From: Palaemon carinicauda
Taxonomy: Eukaryota > Arthropoda > Malacostraca > Decapoda > Palaemonidae
NCBI RefSeq assembly: GCF_036898095.1
Contig: NC_090725.1
Location: forward strand, 317,723,421 to 317,787,420
Direction of reading: 5' to 3'
DNA length: 64,000 nucleotides
Shown here in pieces: positions 17,061-27,107 of the stretch (positions are counted from its first letter, which is position 1; each line of letters begins with the position of its first letter). Under the pieces are notes generated by a model that worked only from the letters and a program-made list of their open reading frames with translations, ran no database searches and had not been told where the DNA came from. Both the position numbers and the translations under genes were made by a program.

Positions 17061-20000
17061 ATGCCTGCTGTACAATGCCCCATCGACAATTGCAATTATG
17101 TGACCCCCGACCTGTCTGACGCCATTGTTGCTGCCCTACTGACCGCCCATTGCATAAACCACACAGCTGCTGCTCGACCAGGTGCTGCAGCGCAACATGC
17201 ACAAGTGGAAAAGGTTAAGAGGCCTACCATCACTGCCGCAGGAACCACTGAAGAATGGTCATATTTTTTAATAAGGTGGGATGAATATGTAAATGCCACA
17301 GCCATTAACGGGCAAGAAGCTGTTGTTCAGCTGCTAGAGTGTTGTGAAGATCAATTGCATAAAGATGTAACTAGAGCTGCTGGAGGCAGCCTCCTCGCAA
17401 AACCTATTGCCGAAGTCATTGCTGCCATTCGAGCCCTAGCCGTACGTGAAGAAAATGTAATGGTGGCACGGGTCACACTCCATAATATGAGGCAAGACAG
17501 AGACGAACCCATCCGAGCATTTGGAGCCAGATTAAGGGGGCAAGCTGGTATATGTAAATTCCTCCTAGATTGCCCTTCCTGCGATAGTGAAGTGAATTAT
17601 ACCGAGCCAATTATTCAGGATATCCTTATCAGAGGCATTGAAGACCAGGAGATACAACTTGACCTGTTGGGTAACACAAATCAAAACATGACACTAGAAG
17701 AAGTTTTTAGATTTGTAGAAAGAAAAGAAGCCGGTAAACGCTCAGCGTCTTTATTCACGGAATCCCCAAGCACCGATGCCTCAAGTTCGTACAAAAAATT
17801 TAACCGAACCAGGATTGTGAAACATGACTTAAATAAACCTGCTTCTGATGTGAGTTGCTCTTATTGTGGTAAAACAGGGCATGGCAGAAAGGCCCCTGCA
17901 AGTCTCAGAAAATCAGAATGCCCTGCATTTGATAAAACATGCCTTTCTTGCAATAAATTACACCATTTTGCTTCAGTTTGCAGGAAGAAATCACCTCAGG
18001 CAAGTGGAATACAATCACATGCTGCAATCCAACCTGAAGATAATGCTGTGTTTAATGAACTTTGTTCTGTCACCACATATCATAACAACTCATCCATTAC
18101 ACTTGATCACCATCAGTATGACGCCATGTCAAAATCATGGATTAAAAGGCCCTCTGGGCCCCAACCATTCATTAACCTCAAAATATCCACTTCCACAGAA
18201 GACTATTCCCACTTCGGCTTCAAACTTCACGCCCCACCGAAAGCAGCAGTGGCTCGAGTAATGGCAGACACAGGCTGTCAGAGTTGTCTGGCAGGTATCC
18301 ATGCTCTGAATAAACTTCACATCAAGCATTCTGATCTGATTCCAGTTAATATCTCCATGAAAGCTGCCAACAGTAAAGGCATAAATATTCTAGGAGCCGT
18401 TATTCTTCGCTTTACAGGTACCAACAACAGGGGTAAATTGGTTGAAACCAGACAAATCACCTATGTCACCGACAACTCTGACAAGATTTACTTGAGCAAA
18501 GAGGGCTGCATCGCCTTAGGTATAATCTCTTCTACCTTCCCCTGCATTGGCGAAGCGACACAGGAAACATCATCGACTAATATTCAGACAGAGGAATGCT
18601 CGTGCCCCCAGAGACAACTCCCCCCACCACCACCCCAAAAGTTACCATTCGCTGCAACGGAGGCTAATAGAGAGAAGTTGCAGAAGTTCCTCCTAGAACA
18701 CTACGCATCCAGCACTTTTAATACATGTGAACACCAAAAGCTACCCATGATGTCAGGACCCCCGTTAAAATTAATGATTGATCCACATGCTGAACCAGTA
18801 GCGGTACATACCCCTATACCCGTTCCCCTTCACTGGCAGGATGAGGTAAAACAAGGACTGGACAAGGATGTGAACCTAGGAGTCCTCGAACAGGTTCCCA
18901 TAGGCGAGCCTGTCACATGGATGAGCGGTATGGTAGTTTGCGCCAAGAAGAATGGTAAACCACGTCGCACAGTAGATCTGCAAGCCCTCAACCTCCATGC
19001 CACTCGCGAAACACACCACACACCATCCCCTTTCCATCAAGCTCGTGCAGTGCCAGCAGGTAAACGTAAAACCGTCTTAGATGCCTGGAATGGATACCAC
19101 AGCGTACCGCTACGGCCCGAAGACCGTCACCTAACAACATTCATCACACCATGGAGCCGCTACAGGTATTGCACGGCCCCACAAGGATACATAGCTTCTG
19201 GTGACGGCTATTCCAGACGATACAACGAACTGGTCGGTCATATCCCGAACAAAACCAAGTGCATCGATGACACGTTGCTCTGGGCAGACAACATAGAGGA
19301 GAGTTTCTTCCAGACAGTACAATGGTTAGATATTTGTGGTCATAATGGTATCATTTTAAATCCTGACAAGTTTGTTTTTTCAGCTAACACTGTCCAGTTT
19401 GCGGGGTTTGAAATCACACCAGATTGCGTCCGGCCATGTGAGAAATATTTGTCTGCAATACGCGATTTCCCCACACCAAAAAACATAACCGACGTGCGCT
19501 CCTGGTTTGGCCTCATCAATCAAGTCTCTTATGCCTTCTCTATGACCAAACGCATGACCCCGTTTCGTAACATTTTGCGCCCTGGCAACCCTTTCTGTTG
19601 GGACAGACACATGGACAACCTTTTTGAGGAATCTAAAGATCACATAATCGACGAAATCAAGAGGGGCGTTCAGATCTACGATAAAGAAAAACCAACATGC
19701 CTTGCTACCGACTGGTCCAAATCAGGCATTGGGTTCTGGCTCACCCAAAAACACTGCCTGTGCACACCAACCCGGCCATTTTGCTGCAAATCGGGCTGGA
19801 AAACCACCTTAATTGGGAGTAGATGCACACACCCAGCAGAGTCTCGTTATGCACCCATTGAAGGAGAGGCCTTGGCTGTAGTGGAAGCCCTTAACAAAAC
19901 CAGATTCTTCGTCCTTAGATGCCCTAGCTTGTTCATCGCAGTGGACCACAAGCCCCTACTGAAAATCTTTGGTGATCGATCTTTTGAAGACATCTCCAAC

Positions 20001-21740
20001 GCTCGCCTTCGAAACTTGAAAGAAAAGACACTACGATACCGCTTCGAAATGGTCCATGTTCCTGGCACAAAACACAAAGCAGCCGACACGCTCTCACGAC
20101 ATCCCACAGGCAATGGTCCTCCAATGAAACTACGTTTGCAGGACGACATCGCATCCATGCACTCCTGCAGTGATGAAATAAAGGATGATATCGACTCTGC
20201 CCTGCAGTGTGCACACGTTACATCCCTGCAAACCCTCGGCTCAGTGACGTGGGACAAAGTTCAAACTGCAACTAACAGCTGCCCGGACTTTCAACATCTG
20301 ATCTCACTGATTGAAAATGGCATCCCCGAGGCTAAGAATGACGTACCACCGCATCTCCACGAATACCATAAGTTCCGCCACGAATTGTATACTGTAGACG
20401 GTGTAGTCATCTACAAAGACAGAATTGTGATCCCCCCCACCCTTCGTAAACAAGTACTCCAAGCCCTTCATGCGGCTCACCAGGGAATCACCTCGATGAC
20501 AGCACGAGCAGATTCGTCTGTATTTTGGCCCGGCATCTCTAAAGATCTCCAAGACACACGTATGAACTGTTATCACTGTAACCGCATTGCACCTTCCCAA
20601 CCCGCCCTTCCCCCACATCCACAAAACCCTCCTGCCTATCCATTTCAGCATATTTGTGCCGATTTTTTCCACTACAAAGGACAACAGTACCTTGTTGTAG
20701 TGGACAGTTATTCAAATTGGCCTGTCATCGAACGCGCAGCAGATGGTGCCACTGGGCTTATCAACAGTCTACGGAGGATATTCGCAACATATGGAATCGC
20801 TGATGAGCTTTCTTCTGATGGTGGCCCAGAGTTCTCTGCAAAAATCACTCAAGATTTCCTTCAGGCTTGGGGGGTTGACCATCGTCTTTCCTCAACCTAT
20901 TTTCCCCATTCTAATTGTAGGGCAGAGGTTGGCGTTAAAATAGCGAAAAGACTCCTCACCGACAACACTGGGCCCACAGGAGACCTGAACATCGACGCCT
21001 TTCAGTGCGCCGTCCTTCAATACCGGAATACCCCTGACAAAGAAACCAAAGTTTCTCCAGCTATGTGTATCTTCGGAAGGCCCATTAAGGATTTCATCCC
21101 CATCTTGCCAGGAAAATACAACCCCCATCCCACTTGGAGAAGCACCCTCGCACAACGCGAGGAAGCACTCCGGAATCGCCATATGAGAATGGCCGAGTAC
21201 TGGACCGAGCACACTAAGCGGCCCCCGCCATTGAGAGTTGGCGACAACGTCCGCATCCAAAACCAGACAGGCCCGAACCCATTAAAATGGGACAAAACAG
21301 GCGTTGTGTCCGAAGTGTGTCAATTCGATCAGTACATTGTCAGGGTCGATGGCTCTGGAAGGGCTACTCTTCGCAACAGACAATTTCTGAGGAAATACAT
21401 CCCTGCTATTCCAAGACGACCACGATTAACCATTGGATACCCAATTCCCCAGCACGAGAAATCACGTCAACGCCCATCATCGCCACCAGAACCTGATACA
21501 GAACCGCACTCTACTGATCAACTGGAAGTGCCATACCCTGCGCCTACATCTCCCACAGATGCCACACCACCCCCATCACCACGTCCTCAATCTCCCATAA
21601 CACCTGTTCACCACCCACAGGCACCTGACGCAGCACTACATGATGCACACCCTGATGCCTCTCCTGATAATTTCTTTCAAGCTCCCCAAGTGCCCTTCCG
21701 GATCGTCCTCAGAGGCTGCGCAAGAAGCCTGCCTACTTGA
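17061..21740 (+). CDS. G2 Gag-Pol polyprotein (1559 aa, intact)
   Basis: One open frame from ATG 17061, only 30 bases after the LTR. Order: Gag with an N-terminal Cys motif (CPIDNCNYVT); two zinc knuckles near residues 265-310 (CSYCGKTGHG; CLSCNKLHHFASVC); aspartic protease with DTG at 403-405; RT with VDLQALN near 639 and CIDD at 734-737 in place of the usual YxDD; RNase H with ATDWSKSG near 884 and VDHKPLL; integrase with HHCC zinc finger (LHAAHQG; CYHC near 1170) and catalytic D1201, D1253, E1289, i.e. DX35E. The C-terminus is proline-rich with no chromodomain recognised. Gag and Pol are in one frame, with no frameshift needed. It makes and integrates element cDNA. The CIDD variant resembles a Ty3/Gypsy group of marine invertebrates, from memory. 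Confidence 0.93.
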   Translation: MPAVQCPIDNCNYVTPDLSDAIVAALLTAHCINHTAAARPGAAAQHAQVEKVKRPTITAAGTTEEWSYFLIRWDEYVNATAINGQEAVVQLLECCEDQLHKDVTRAAGGSLLAKPIAEVIAAIRALAVREENVMVARVTLHNMRQDRDEPIRAFGARLRGQAGICKFLLDCPSCDSEVNYTEPIIQDILIRGIEDQEIQLDLLGNTNQNMTLEEVFRFVERKEAGKRSASLFTESPSTDASSSYKKFNRTRIVKHDLNKPASDVSCSYCGKTGHGRKAPASLRKSECPAFDKTCLSCNKLHHFASVCRKKSPQASGIQSHAAIQPEDNAVFNELCSVTTYHNNSSITLDHHQYDAMSKSWIKRPSGPQPFINLKISTSTEDYSHFGFKLHAPPKAAVARVMADTGCQSCLAGIHALNKLHIKHSDLIPVNISMKAANSKGINILGAVILRFTGTNNRGKLVETRQITYVTDNSDKIYLSKEGCIALGIISSTFPCIGEATQETSSTNIQTEECSCPQRQLPPPPPQKLPFAATEANREKLQKFLLEHYASSTFNTCEHQKLPMMSGPPLKLMIDPHAEPVAVHTPIPVPLHWQDEVKQGLDKDVNLGVLEQVPIGEPVTWMSGMVVCAKKNGKPRRTVDLQALNLHATRETHHTPSPFHQARAVPAGKRKTVLDAWNGYHSVPLRPEDRHLTTFITPWSRYRYCTAPQGYIASGDGYSRRYNELVGHIPNKTKCIDDTLLWADNIEESFFQTVQWLDICGHNGIILNPDKFVFSANTVQFAGFEITPDCVRPCEKYLSAIRDFPTPKNITDVRSWFGLINQVSYAFSMTKRMTPFRNILRPGNPFCWDRHMDNLFEESKDHIIDEIKRGVQIYDKEKPTCLATDWSKSGIGFWLTQKHCLCTPTRPFCCKSGWKTTLIGSRCTHPAESRYAPIEGEALAVVEALNKTRFFVLRCPSLFIAVDHKPLLKIFGDRSFEDISNARLRNLKEKTLRYRFEMVHVPGTKHKAADTLSRHPTGNGPPMKLRLQDDIASMHSCSDEIKDDIDSALQCAHVTSLQTLGSVTWDKVQTATNSCPDFQHLISLIENGIPEAKNDVPPHLHEYHKFRHELYTVDGVVIYKDRIVIPPTLRKQVLQALHAAHQGITSMTARADSSVFWPGISKDLQDTRMNCYHCNRIAPSQPALPPHPQNPPAYPFQHICADFFHYKGQQYLVVVDSYSNWPVIERAADGATGLINSLRRIFATYGIADELSSDGGPEFSAKITQDFLQAWGVDHRLSSTYFPHSNCRAEVGVKIAKRLLTDNTGPTGDLNIDAFQCAVLQYRNTPDKETKVSPAMCIFGRPIKDFIPILPGKYNPHPTWRSTLAQREEALRNRHMRMAEYWTEHTKRPPPLRVGDNVRIQNQTGPNPLKWDKTGVVSEVCQFDQYIVRVDGSGRATLRNRQFLRKYIPAIPRRPRLTIGYPIPQHEKSRQRPSSPPEPDTEPHSTDQLEVPYPAPTSPTDATPPPSPRPQSPITPVHHPQAPDAALHDAHPDASPDNFFQAPQVPFRIVLRGCARSLPT

Positions 21741-21966
21741 CTGACTATGATTGTAATACGTATAGATTCGTTTTTGCAGACCAATACTTTTCCACCCTTT
21801 ATTTATCTTAATGATATTATATTTTTCATTCAGCTATGCTCCATAGCCACACAGCTAATATGCTTTTCTAAAGTAGTTTTCATATATTGCTCTAACATGT
21901 TCAGTTTTGTTTTTGAGTTTTCTTATTAGTACCCCAAAAAAACTTGGGAGGAGGTAGAGGATTGTC
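21741..21966 (+). other. G2 3' untranslated spacer with polypurine tract
   Basis: AT-rich spacer after the stop, ending in the purine-rich GGGAGGAGGTAGAGGA (21946-21961) directly before the right LTR, the expected primer for plus-strand synthesis. Confidence 0.7.
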
Positions 21967-22478
21967 TATTCATATCTATTGTACATGTTATAATTATTAT
22001 ATGATCCTATTTCATTCATGTGCATTACTGTATAGGATCCTATTTCATTTATGTGTATTGTGTCGTCTATACATTATGTGCATTATAGGATCCTATTTCA
22101 TTTATGTGTATTGCGTCATCTATACATTGGCGCTCATTTGTGAGAATGTAAGCAAACAGTGTTTCAGTTTGGCAGCTCATTTACTCGCTGCGTATATGGT
22201 ACAGTATTATTGTCTATAGACTTTAGCTAAACTTTATTATCTATTATATGCTAGCAGCAAATGGTTCATTAGCTAGCTGTGTATACTGTGAATTTACTAA
22301 CTGACCCATATATGCTATTAGGTGTCAGTGTAATTTCATATTGAATTTATTTTGACTGCCGATGCAAATGCCATTTTATTTCTCATCATGCTATCTTTCA
22401 TTGCAGATATTATCATTGTCATGTGATGCCTTCCAAGTGATAATAAACATTTCATGAACAAAAAGTGAATCTTATTTA
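21967..22478 (+). repeat. G2 3' LTR
   Basis: Same length as, and read as identical to, the 5' LTR, with AATAAA at 22442-22447. Directly followed by the second copy of the 164-bp flanking repeat. Confidence 0.9.
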
Positions 22479-22642
22479 GACTGCATAGCGCCGGTGTTGA
22501 CCATGAATCTATGGTTGGAGATGGTGTCGAGGATATAGAAACCATTCTTGCTTTGGTTTCCTGCAGCTGCGATGGTGGTAGGTGGTTTCTTCTGGCATCA
22601 TCTTCTAGGGAAATTGCATGGTGCCCTACATTTCTTGGCGTC
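22479..22642. repeat. 164-bp direct repeat flanking G2, right copy
   Basis: Second copy of 16355-16518; continues uninterrupted into the G1 gag sequence. Confidence 0.9.
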
Positions 22643-23441
22643 CCTGCCGAACTGCTGGTGGTAGAAGCACCATGCTGGATTAGGCCTAGAGTTCAGACGT
22701 ATCGGTTGCAGTGGTTTTCTCCTTGCCAGAGCGTTGATCTCGTCGTCGTCGTCAGGAGGCGTTGTTGAAGAGTCTATGAAAGAGCAGCTGAAGGAGGAGA
22801 ACGAAGACGATACTGATGATGCCCAGAGGCGAGATGCTTTAGAGGGCTCGTGGAGCTTCTGAGCCTTCGACAGGAGTTCGTTCATTGGAAGTGTGTTGGC
22901 GTCCGTTAATTGGGCCCTTACGTCCTGCGGCAGGCATCAAAGGAAAATCTCATGAGATGGGCTAATCTCGCACCGTCGGCCGTTGCTGTCAGTCTCGGGA
23001 AGCATTAGCAGGCCGGTACACCTCGTCCCACGCCTCGACAGGAGAGGTGTCACCCATGGGTTTGCCAGCAAGTTCCAGGACTTTGTGTGCCCTTGCTGAA
23101 ACGAAGAGTGAGTAGATACCGATGAGTTTCGTTCTCAGGTCATCGTAGGAAACTTGGCCAGCCTGGGCGTTGAGCCATGGGGAAATCTTGTCGAATACCT
23201 CCTCTGGGATGGAGGTGAGAACGATGTCGGTCTTGGTGCAGGAGTTGCTGACCCTAGCGACTCGGAAGAGTACGTCCGCTCTCAGGAACCAGGAAGCGGT
23301 GTTGTGTTGAGAAAACAGCGGCATTTTGACTTTGGGCGTGGAGGTGAGGCCGTTGGGCGTGATATGCGGGTTGAATCCACCATTGTAGTCAGTCGACAAG
23401 TTGGCGAAGAGGTGGGAATTTGATATGTCGGTTAAGCTCAT
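22479..23441 (-). pseudogene. G1 gag and protease start (minus strand), including right flanking repeat
   Basis: Starts at the ATG complementary to 23439-23441. It contains a capsid-like stretch (KMPLFSQHNTASWFLRAD, RVARVSNSCTKTD, SPWLNAQAGQVSYDDLRTKL), typical of Gag from the CsRn1-like Gypsy group as I know it. The frame breaks near 23000 and continues from about 22885 (NELLSKAQKLHEPS) to a zinc-finger-like WCFYHQQFGRDAKKCRAPC near 22640. The last 164 bases (22642-22479) carry the start of protease with NTG in place of DTG, then G2 begins. Gag would package element RNA; the copy is dead. Confidence 0.8.
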
Positions 23442-23582
23442 CCTACTGCCTTACAAATGCACCGAGGTGTGGAAGCACCAAAGGCCGAAGCTCACGCCTG
23501 AGGTAAAGGAGTATAAGAAGGTAGCACGGCCGTAATAAGTCCGTTAATGGCAAAGCCAAAACCGCTGATGCTACTTCAACTC

Positions 23583-23593
23583 CGGGGTCACCA
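23583..23593 (-). promoter_or_regulatory. G1 primer-binding site (tRNA-Trp-like)
   Basis: On the minus strand TGGTGACCCCG lies two bases inside the 5' LTR. It matches the first 11 bases of the complement of the tRNA-Trp 3' end as used by CsRn1/Kabuki-type elements; the following bases diverge. Confidence 0.6.
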
Positions 23594-23595
23594 GT

Positions 23596-23932
23596 TGTAA
23601 GGACAGTGAGACGAGCTATCACCAACAACAACTGACGCTTTATTCAAACATGTGCAAGAATATAATACAAGGTGCGGACTGAAAAGTAGCATGCGCGCAG
23701 GCGTCAATCTGGCTTGAACTACCCGCCACAAAATGTGTGTTTTTTCACACGTACAAATACTTGAAATACAAGTCAATAGAAATAGGTAGCGAAATGATAA
23801 ATACATAAAATTGTAGCTCTGAGGAAGCGGAATAAATATATACAGTGAACCACAGTGTGGCGAAAAGAGAATTTAAGTGAAAAGGAGAATTCGATGAGAA
23901 TGCTGGACGACGGAGGGAACGATGTCCTTATA
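23596..23932 (-). repeat. G1 5' LTR (intact)
   Basis: 337 bases. It contains TGTGTGTTTTTTCACAC at about 23735-23750, the sequence that in the other LTR received DIRS copy B. Followed by target duplication GTAC at 23933-23936. Confidence 0.85.
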
Positions 23933-23936
23933 GTAC

Positions 23937-24821
23937 CTATTATAAGAAAATAGGAATTTCTTCTCCAGGACCAAGAAGGAACGGGTTTAGGATGACGGAG
24001 AGACCTACTTTGCAGCGCCACTGGCTCCTACTTCAGACTCACTCCCAGCCATCATTGCTGCTTCATCTTATCCTAATCTTGTCTGTCCGTTTGTCTGTGC
24101 TGATCCAGCACATGTATACAGCTTATACAAATATTATCAGGCGATCTTCGTACCTCTTAGGGGTTGCCAATGCATTAGAGACCGTGGTCAGCCTAAGTCG
24201 CAGGTCGATCTACTCCATCCATGTAGTTTAAAATAGTCTGGTTAAGAAATACAAGCTTTGACTTATATTTTCAAGGATACACTAGAGGGCACCATTACAT
24301 CGGAACATTTTGTTGTGTCCTTTTACATACTGCTCCCGGCTTCATTTGCATAAAATTGCTCACCTACTGCATATATTCCCAATTATAACAATTATTTTTC
24401 AAGACATTTTCAGCATTCATTAGAGGCAAGAATGGTAGATTAGGCTCCAAAATAGTATTCCACTGGTACAACCATCATCTTAAATATCAATTGAATTTTA
24501 TCCACGTGAGCAAAATTATATAAATCAGTTGAAACTAGTTTAACATTGTATCATTTACTGAGAAACTAAAAGGGCAACTTTATCACAAACTTCATCAAAT
24601 AGGGAGAACAAAAATGTTTTCTCAAGAAACTTAGGGCTACAATTACCAAGTCAGACCAATTAACATTGTATAATCTTCATAACATAATTATACATAAATG
24701 TTACTTCAGCCTAATCAATATACAGTACATTTTGAAGTGACTAGTAATTCATTAAGATTTACTATGTAAAAATTCCTGTTAACCTCTAAGAAGCTACCAC
24801 TTTCTATACACTGAAATAGTA
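23937..24821. other. Non-coding DNA between G1 and DIRS copy C/E
   Basis: No gene recognised. The first 300 bases have moderate GC; the rest is AT-rich. Open frames here are short and without recognisable domains. Confidence 0.5.
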
Positions 24822-25215
24822 TTTTTGGGCTCAAGCCATGTCGTCCTGATGGAAGGTTCCTTCAGTAGCTTCCTAAGGGTATATATGACTACAGTAGATA
24901 TTCCCAGAGAATCAAATTAAAGGTTTCACAGAATTCTAACTTCTGGCGCGAGTACCCATAAGGTTTCCCTTTAGGATATCGTATAAAAACAGGGGATGTA
25001 CACTAGACACGCCACATAGCTATCTGCACCCCACATAGCATTTACGCTTCAAGGGGGAAGTGTGGCAAGATATGGGAGAAACCGTTACAAAGTTCTCCTC
25101 CTCCGTTACTGTTACGGTACTCGGCGACGTCAACATCCGGTCGCCATGTTGGCCGCCATATTGGTTGACGTCACCAATGCGCGCCATCCTCATTCCTTCT
25201 CACGTAGCGTTTATG
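24822..25215. repeat. Left inverted terminal repeat, copy C/E
   Basis: Starts TTTTTGGGCTCAAGCCATGT and pairs, inverted, with 44640-44990. It also matches the ends of copy D. It is a different subfamily from A/B (GTATATATGACTACAGTAG here, GTATATTTGACTACAGTG in B). Confidence 0.88.
25124..25174. promoter_or_regulatory. Paired YY1-like and CRE-like sites in terminal repeat
   Basis: GCCATGTTGG (25143) and GCCATATTGG (25155) lie between GACGTCAAC (25126) and GTTGACGTCA (25164-25173), an inverted arrangement. The same group recurs at 26085-26125, 34110-34155 and 44653-44700. GCCATNTTGG is the complement of the YY1 core, and TGACGTCA is the CRE consensus. A promoter role inside the terminal repeat is an inference. 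Confidence 0.45.
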
Positions 25216-25740
25216 ACAAGGTGCTTTTCCCAGTTTTTCGCTAAATGATCCATTATGTCACAATCTTCAGCCTCGCCTTCTTCTGGAAAGTTGAGTACCA
25301 TATTCTCGTATTGTATAAATCAGTTCTAGCCGTAAAGTAACACCTTTTTATCTTAAAATACCGTGTTTTGTGGCGGAGCTGTGCCTTGACCGAAGGCGTC
25401 ATGTCGGACGCTGTTGTTCGCTTCGCATGCTTTATTTAGTTAGCCAGAACAACCTTACCCGGTCTTATAACTAATTATCAGCATTAGTTATTTAGTCTTC
25501 ATTGCTACTAATTAGTTATATTATGCTGATAGAATCCATTTTCGGCGAGTGTAGGTAGCCGATTCGTATGCTAGTGTACTAGCCTAGCACCTAGGCTCGA
25601 TAGCCTAAGCGGTTTTTGTTTACTCTCATGCATGATATAATAAGTGTTCCTAGTGTTAATTTATAAATGAAGATTTTAGGCATTTATACATATAAGATTC
25701 AGTGATTGTACATATGTTTTTGGCTTCTAGGAAGTATACA

Positions 25741-26140
25741 ACGGATTTTGAGCGAAGCGAAAAATTTATTTTTGGGTGAGATAGCCATGACGTCCTGATG
25801 GAAGGTTCCTTCAGTAGCTTCCTGAGGGTATATATGACTACAGTAGATATTCCCAGAGAATTAAACTACAGGTTTCACAGAATTCTAACTTCTGGCGCGA
25901 GTACCCATAAGGTTTCCCTGTGGGATATCGTATAATAACAGGGGACGTATGCTTGACACGCCACATAGCTATCTGCACCCCAAATAGCGTTTACCCTTCT
26001 AGGGGGAAGTGTAGCAAGTATTAGGAGGAGCCGTTACAAAACTCTCCTCCTGCATTACTGTTACGGTACCTAGTGATGTAAACAAACAGCCGCCATAGCT
26101 GGCCGCCATCTTGGTTTACGTCATATCAGCGCGCTCCATT
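25741..26140. repeat. Right inverted terminal repeat, copy D
   Basis: On the plus strand it starts with the terminal extension ACGGATTTTGAGCGAAGCG, followed by GGGTGAGATAGCCATGACG and the shared repeat, inverse of 34080-34440. Confidence 0.88.
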
Positions 26141-26224
26141 CCTTGATTCCATCCAGCGTATCTGTCAGCCTCAATGATACAATAAGAAAGGGAGGGGCCT
26201 GACAGGCCAGAGTAGAGAACGAGG

Positions 26225-26345
26225 GTGGGTCCATCAGGACATCATGGTTATCTCACCAAAAAATAGATTTTTTGCTCCGCTCAAAATCCGTTTTTTGGGC
26301 TCAAGCCTTGACGTCTTGATGGAAGTGTACCAGAGAATTAGTGTA
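26225..26345. repeat. ICR of copy D
   Basis: Both element ends joined: CCATCAGGACATCATGG, CACCAAAAAATAGATTTTTT, CTCAAAATCCGTTTTTTGGG, CTCAAGCCTTGACGTC and TTGATGGAAG. The core (CCGTTTTTTGGG) is the fused right and left termini. Confidence 0.85.
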
Positions 26346-27107
26346 TCGTGGATTTTCCCCGTTTCGGTGGTCCCTTCTACTTCAAACAATATTCCTTTGG
26401 TCTGATGACCTTAGAGACCGTGACATCTCCGTTACATGTCACTACCAATGACATAAACTATGACATGGCTTCCTGGCCCCCTGGCAGGGAAGTCCTGTTT
26501 GGACGAGAGGAACATCTTGAAGTATCCTGATGAAGAAAAACTCACCTGTAGACGAGGATCTTGTCGGTCTCGCAGACAGATCAGGAAAGTTAAGTACTTG
26601 TGTGGGAACAAATATTTCAGTTTTCTTAGGTGAGCTTATATCACACAGGAGCAATATTATAACATGAATTATAATAAAGGTCGAAATAGGGGCAATAAAA
26701 CACTGTAACAGTAGTGTATTTCATATAGAGGAGCGAAATAAGATGCATATGGTAGCGAAATTTCTATTTTATTCAAGAAAAAATTTGCGATAATATGAAA
26801 TAAGGTAAATAATTTACATTAAAATTGTTGATTAATAAACATAGACCGAGGACTACATAAGACAAGGGTGTGGAATCTGAAAAGGAAAACTTGCCATTAC
26901 ACACATGGGTTCCAGAGGAACTAAAAGTGTTTTAAAGTCACAATACACTTCATGTCCAAATAAACATGTAGCACACGTGTTCAAGTCTATGTTACTTCAC
27001 CTTGTAGAAGAACAGTCTTTCACTTAAAATCACTATGTATTGCACTAGGGTCAACACAGGCACCCGTTGAGTTAGAGTCCCGAAATAACTCACTGTCCTA
27101 CGCAGCA
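26346..27107 (-). other. 3' untranslated region of copy D
   Basis: Non-coding, homologous (inverted) to 43672-44455 of copy E. The AATAAA signal is the complement of 26768-26773, in the same context as the copy E signal (CATCTTATTTC follows in both). Confidence 0.6.

Larger units (their letters stand above)
16519..22478 (+). mobile_element. Intact Ty3/Gypsy element G2
   Basis: A 5.96-kb LTR retrotransposon with 512-base LTRs (16519-17030 and 21967-22478) that I read as identical, a single uninterrupted gag-pol frame, and a purine tract before the right LTR. It lies antisense inside G1. Identical LTRs and an open frame make it the youngest insertion in the window and the only element here that looks coding-competent. 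The LTR ends do not show the usual TG...CA, and the expected short target duplication is replaced by a 164-bp flanking repeat. Confidence 0.92.
8154..23932 (-). mobile_element. Ty3/Gypsy element G1, internally deleted, with two nested insertions
   Basis: Minus-strand LTR retrotransposon. The 5' LTR is at 23596-23932, the primer-binding site next to it, gag at 23441-22479, protease/RT at 16518-15640, a poly-G tract and then the 3' LTR, which is split into 8154-8300 and 15351-15537. The two LTR halves together (about 334 bases) match the length of the intact LTR (337). RNase H and integrase are absent: sequence passes from just after the RT YIDD box to the 3' end, so it was a non-autonomous deletion copy. 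DIRS copy B and element G2 interrupt it. GTAC flanks both outer ends. The tRNA-Trp-like primer site and gag type suggest the CsRn1/Kabuki-like group, which is an inference. Confidence 0.82.

Noticed and set aside
20743..21295. Open frames on both strands inside the G2 integrase region
   Set aside because: Overlap the catalytic integrase frame and carry no recognisable domain.
23583..23593. A tRNA gene next to the G1 LTR
   Set aside because: Only an 11-base match to a tRNA 3' end complement, i.e. a primer-binding site.
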